A stretch of DNA of 64,000 nucleotides from Anaerolineae bacterium (GTDB lineage: Bacteria > Chloroflexota > Anaerolineae > Anaerolineales > Villigracilaceae). A program made the translations under genes and the position numbers. Where the stretch lies: positions 1 to 64,000 of the forward strand of contig QEXW01000075.1 in the NCBI GenBank assembly GCA_003130845.1, written 5' to 3'. The first letter of the stretch is position 1. Each line of letters begins with the position of its first letter. This document shows, piece after piece, positions 62,309-64,000 of the stretch. A model generated the notes under the pieces. That model searched no databases, was not told the origin of the DNA, and was given only the letters and a program-made list of their open reading frames with translations.

Positions 62309-63649
62309 TTACTCAGCCATTTTGGCAGCGATGTATTCCTGAAAGCGTTCGCGCACACCTTCAAAGGGGATGCGCTGGAAGATGGGGTCGAAGAAGCCCT
62401 CTACAACCAGTTTTTCAGCCTCGGCTTGCGGAATGCCGCGTGATTTGATGTAGAAGAGCGGTTCTTGTTCCAGTTTGCCAACGGTGGCGCCGTGTGTACA
62501 ACGCACGTCATCAGCGCAGATTTCCAAGCCGGGGATGCTATCTGCGCGGGCGCGTTCATCCAGGACCAGGTTGCGATTGGCTTGGTAGCCATCGGTCTTC
62601 TGTGCCCCAGGGGCGACATAAATCATGCCTTGCCATACAGAACGGCTCTTGCCTTTGAGGGCACCCTTGAAGAGCAGGTCGCTGGTGGTGTTGGGTGCCA
62701 AGTGATTTTGCTGGGTGTCGTGGTCGAGATGTTGCGTGCCATCTGTAAAGTAGAAGCCCGACATGCGTCCTTGGGCGCCTTGGCCGGCTAGGTCTAGCTC
62801 TGAAAAGTTCTTGGTCAGGCGTGAGCCAATGGCGCCGAAAATCCAATCCAGTTGTGCATCGCGCTCGACGCGGACGCGTTCATGGCTGAAGTTCCAGACG
62901 TGTTTGCCCCACGATTGTAGTTCGACAAAGCGCAGGGATGCGCCTTGTAAGACTTGGATTTCCACCAATCCGGCGTGTAGGGTGTTTGAGCCGGGCTCGT
63001 CGGGGGAGGCTGCCTCATGAACGTAGGTGACAGATGCGCCTTCATCTACTAACACCAGGAGGTGAGAAATATGCGCAAAGGCGCCTGGTCCCCACAAGAT
63101 GCTATGGAGAGGGGCTTCAATTTGTAAGCCTTTGGGAACGTAAAGCAGCACGCCGTTTTGGGCAAAGGCGCCTGCTAAGGCGGCAAATTTTCCTTCTTCG
63201 GGGTTGACGACGCTTCCCATCAGGCGGGCCAGTAGTTCGGGATGCTCGCGTTCGGCAGTCAGCAGGTCTGTGAAGATAACGCCTTGTTGCGCCAGCGTTG
63301 GGTCTAGCTCGACTTTGGCGCCGCCCGGCAGCAGGACGATTTGCCCGCCGTGTTGGCCATCGGCCAAGGGGCGCAACAGGTCTTCACGCACGGGGGGTAG
63401 GTCTTCGTAGGCGTTGGGTTGGGGCAGGGTGAAGGTATCGGCGGGTAGCTGGTGAATGTCGGTGCGTCGCCAAGCCTCCAGCGAGGTATCGGGCAGGGGC
63501 TGTTTTTGGAATAGATTCCAGGCGCGTAGGCGGTATTCGCTCAGTGCAGCCGGGGTGCGTACATCGCTTTGTGAAAAGGGGAATTCTTTGGCGATGACCT
63601 CGCTGCGGCGGGAGCGGGAGGATACGATGATTTTGGGTTTTTCTTCCAT
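62309..63649 (-). CDS. sufD: Fe-S cluster assembly protein SufD
   Basis: This 446-residue scaffold subunit pairs with SufB and the ATPase SufC. The beta-helix core has ILWGPGAFAHISHLLVLVDEGASVTYVHE and the family C-terminal block DDVRCTHGATVGKLEQEPLFYIKSRGIPQAEAEKLVVEGF, with the conserved histidine in THGAT. The ATG at 63649 has GGAG ten bases upstream and is preferred to 63679, which lies in the inverted repeat. Confidence 0.93.
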   Translation of the reverse strand: MEEKPKIIVSSRSRRSEVIAKEFPFSQSDVRTPAALSEYRLRAWNLFQKQPLPDTSLEAWRRTDIHQLPADTFTLPQPNAYEDLPPVREDLLRPLADGQHGGQIVLLPGGAKVELDPTLAQQGVIFTDLLTAEREHPELLARLMGSVVNPEEGKFAALAGAFAQNGVLLYVPKGLQIEAPLHSILWGPGAFAHISHLLVLVDEGASVTYVHEAASPDEPGSNTLHAGLVEIQVLQGASLRFVELQSWGKHVWNFSHERVRVERDAQLDWIFGAIGSRLTKNFSELDLAGQGAQGRMSGFYFTDGTQHLDHDTQQNHLAPNTTSDLLFKGALKGKSRSVWQGMIYVAPGAQKTDGYQANRNLVLDERARADSIPGLEICADDVRCTHGATVGKLEQEPLFYIKSRGIPQAEAEKLVVEGFFDPIFQRIPFEGVRERFQEYIAAKMAE

Positions 63650-63661
63650 AACGTGTACTCC

Positions 63662-63689
63662 GTAGGACAAGTTGGTCAACTTGTCTTAC
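63662..63689. repeat. inverted repeat between sufB and sufD
   Basis: GTAGGACAAGTTG (63662-63674) faces CAACTTGTCTTAC (63677-63689), 13-bp arms with one G-T pair and a two-base centre. It fills the gap between the sufB stop and the sufD start. Confidence 0.5.
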
Positions 63690-64000
63690 CCAATGCTCCC
63701 TTCCATCTGGAGTTGAATGAGGCGGTTCATTTCGACGGCATATTCCATCGGCAGTTCTTTGACAAGGGGTTCAATAAAGCCGGAGACGACCATCGTCGTA
63801 GCTTCTTCCTCGCTTAGGCCGCGCGACATCAGGTAGAAGAGCTGTTCCTCGCCTACCTTGCTGACGGAGGCTTCATGTCCAATGGTCACATCGTCCTCAT
63901 CAATTTCGATGTAGGGGTAGGTATCTGAGCGACTCTGTGGGTCGAGCAGCAGAGCATCGCAGACAACGTTGGATTTGACGCCCTTGGCGCCTTTGTAGAC
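63686..64000 (-). CDS. sufB: Fe-S cluster assembly protein SufB (5' part outside the window)
   Basis: The visible part is the C-terminal 104 residues; the frame is open to the right edge. It shows the SufB end: [56 protein letters not shown] and [19 protein letters not shown]. SufB is the main scaffold on which the cluster forms. sufC is not seen and would be expected upstream, outside the window. Confidence 0.93.
   Translation of the reverse strand, partial: VYKGAKGVKSNVVCDALLLDPQSRSDTYPYIEIDEDDVTIGHEASVSKVGEEQLFYLMSRGLSEEEATTMVVSGFIEPLVKELPMEYAVEMNRLIQLQMEGSIG

Noticed and set aside
1-64000. tRNA, rRNA or CRISPR features
   Set aside because: No cloverleaf with a proper T-loop, no rRNA-like stretch and no regularly spaced repeats were seen; GGTTCGA-like hits fell inside coding sequence.

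Overview
The window reads as chromosomal DNA of a Chloroflexota bacterium, most likely class Anaerolineae. This is inferred from gene content and style: Pro/Thr-rich linkers after lipoprotein signals, a SUF system with SufU and a Rieske ferredoxin, PdxS/PdxT with a MocR-type regulator, a Ser/Thr kinase carrying a TolB-like propeller, and -10 boxes that sit almost on the start codon. No rRNA, tRNA, CRISPR array, phage or intact insertion sequence was seen. Both window edges cut genes: a PhnD-type binding protein on the left and sufB on the right.

Layout. 1-4322: phosphonate-type ABC importer (binding protein, ATPase, two permeases with unusual embedded domains). 4397-8775: SanA/YdcF-like protein, GH78 alpha-L-rhamnosidase, NAD-dependent epimerase. 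9006-21093: two Nramp-like transporters flanking a DJ-1/PfpI protein and a NarL-type two-component system, then glcF, a fused glcD-glcE and a glycerate kinase (glycolate to glyoxylate, glycerate to phosphoglycerate). The two Nramp promoters share a palindrome and a matching -35/-10 arrangement. 21271-22626: unrecognised membrane protein. 22635-41336: plant cell-wall polysaccharide cluster (GH30-like lipoprotein, GH2, LacI regulator, GH3, GH5, AGE-family epimerase, GH140-like, nucleoside hydrolase, GH28) ending in an unassigned glycyl radical enzyme and its activase. 41405-46490: a short gene that looks like a remnant of a molybdenum-hydroxylase FAD subunit in front of hisS, then an Rrf2 regulator, hutU and a GT28-like glycosyltransferase. 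46650-50867: GNAT-like protein, pdxS-pdxT and the divergent pdxR-type regulator. 50871-57468: 4-hydroxyproline epimerase-like gene, Ser/Thr kinase, and a three-gene operon (oxidoreductase, anchored protein, large membrane protein). 57548-59672: cold-shock gene with a terminator in its leader, a methyltransferase and a PIG-L deacetylase. 59750-64000: suf operon on the minus strand (sufB, sufD, hypothetical, sufS, sufU, Rieske ferredoxin).

How the parts work together. The polysaccharide cluster would depolymerise hemicellulose and pectin, probably under the LacI repressor, whose two predicted operators lie between it and the GH3 gene. The radical enzyme is placed to ferment a product. The glycolate genes look like one transcription unit behind the second Nramp-like gene. 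Small palindromic repeats are frequent. A nested C-rich/G-rich repeat is found between genes and, unusually, inside the reading frames of both the glycyl radical enzyme and its activase.

The most interesting points are the shared control region of the two Nramp-like genes, the orphan radical enzyme pair with repeat-derived insertions, the domain-embedded PhnE pair, the hydroxylase remnant in front of hisS, and the terminator in the cold-shock leader. All assignments come from reading the sequence and family knowledge; no database search was run.
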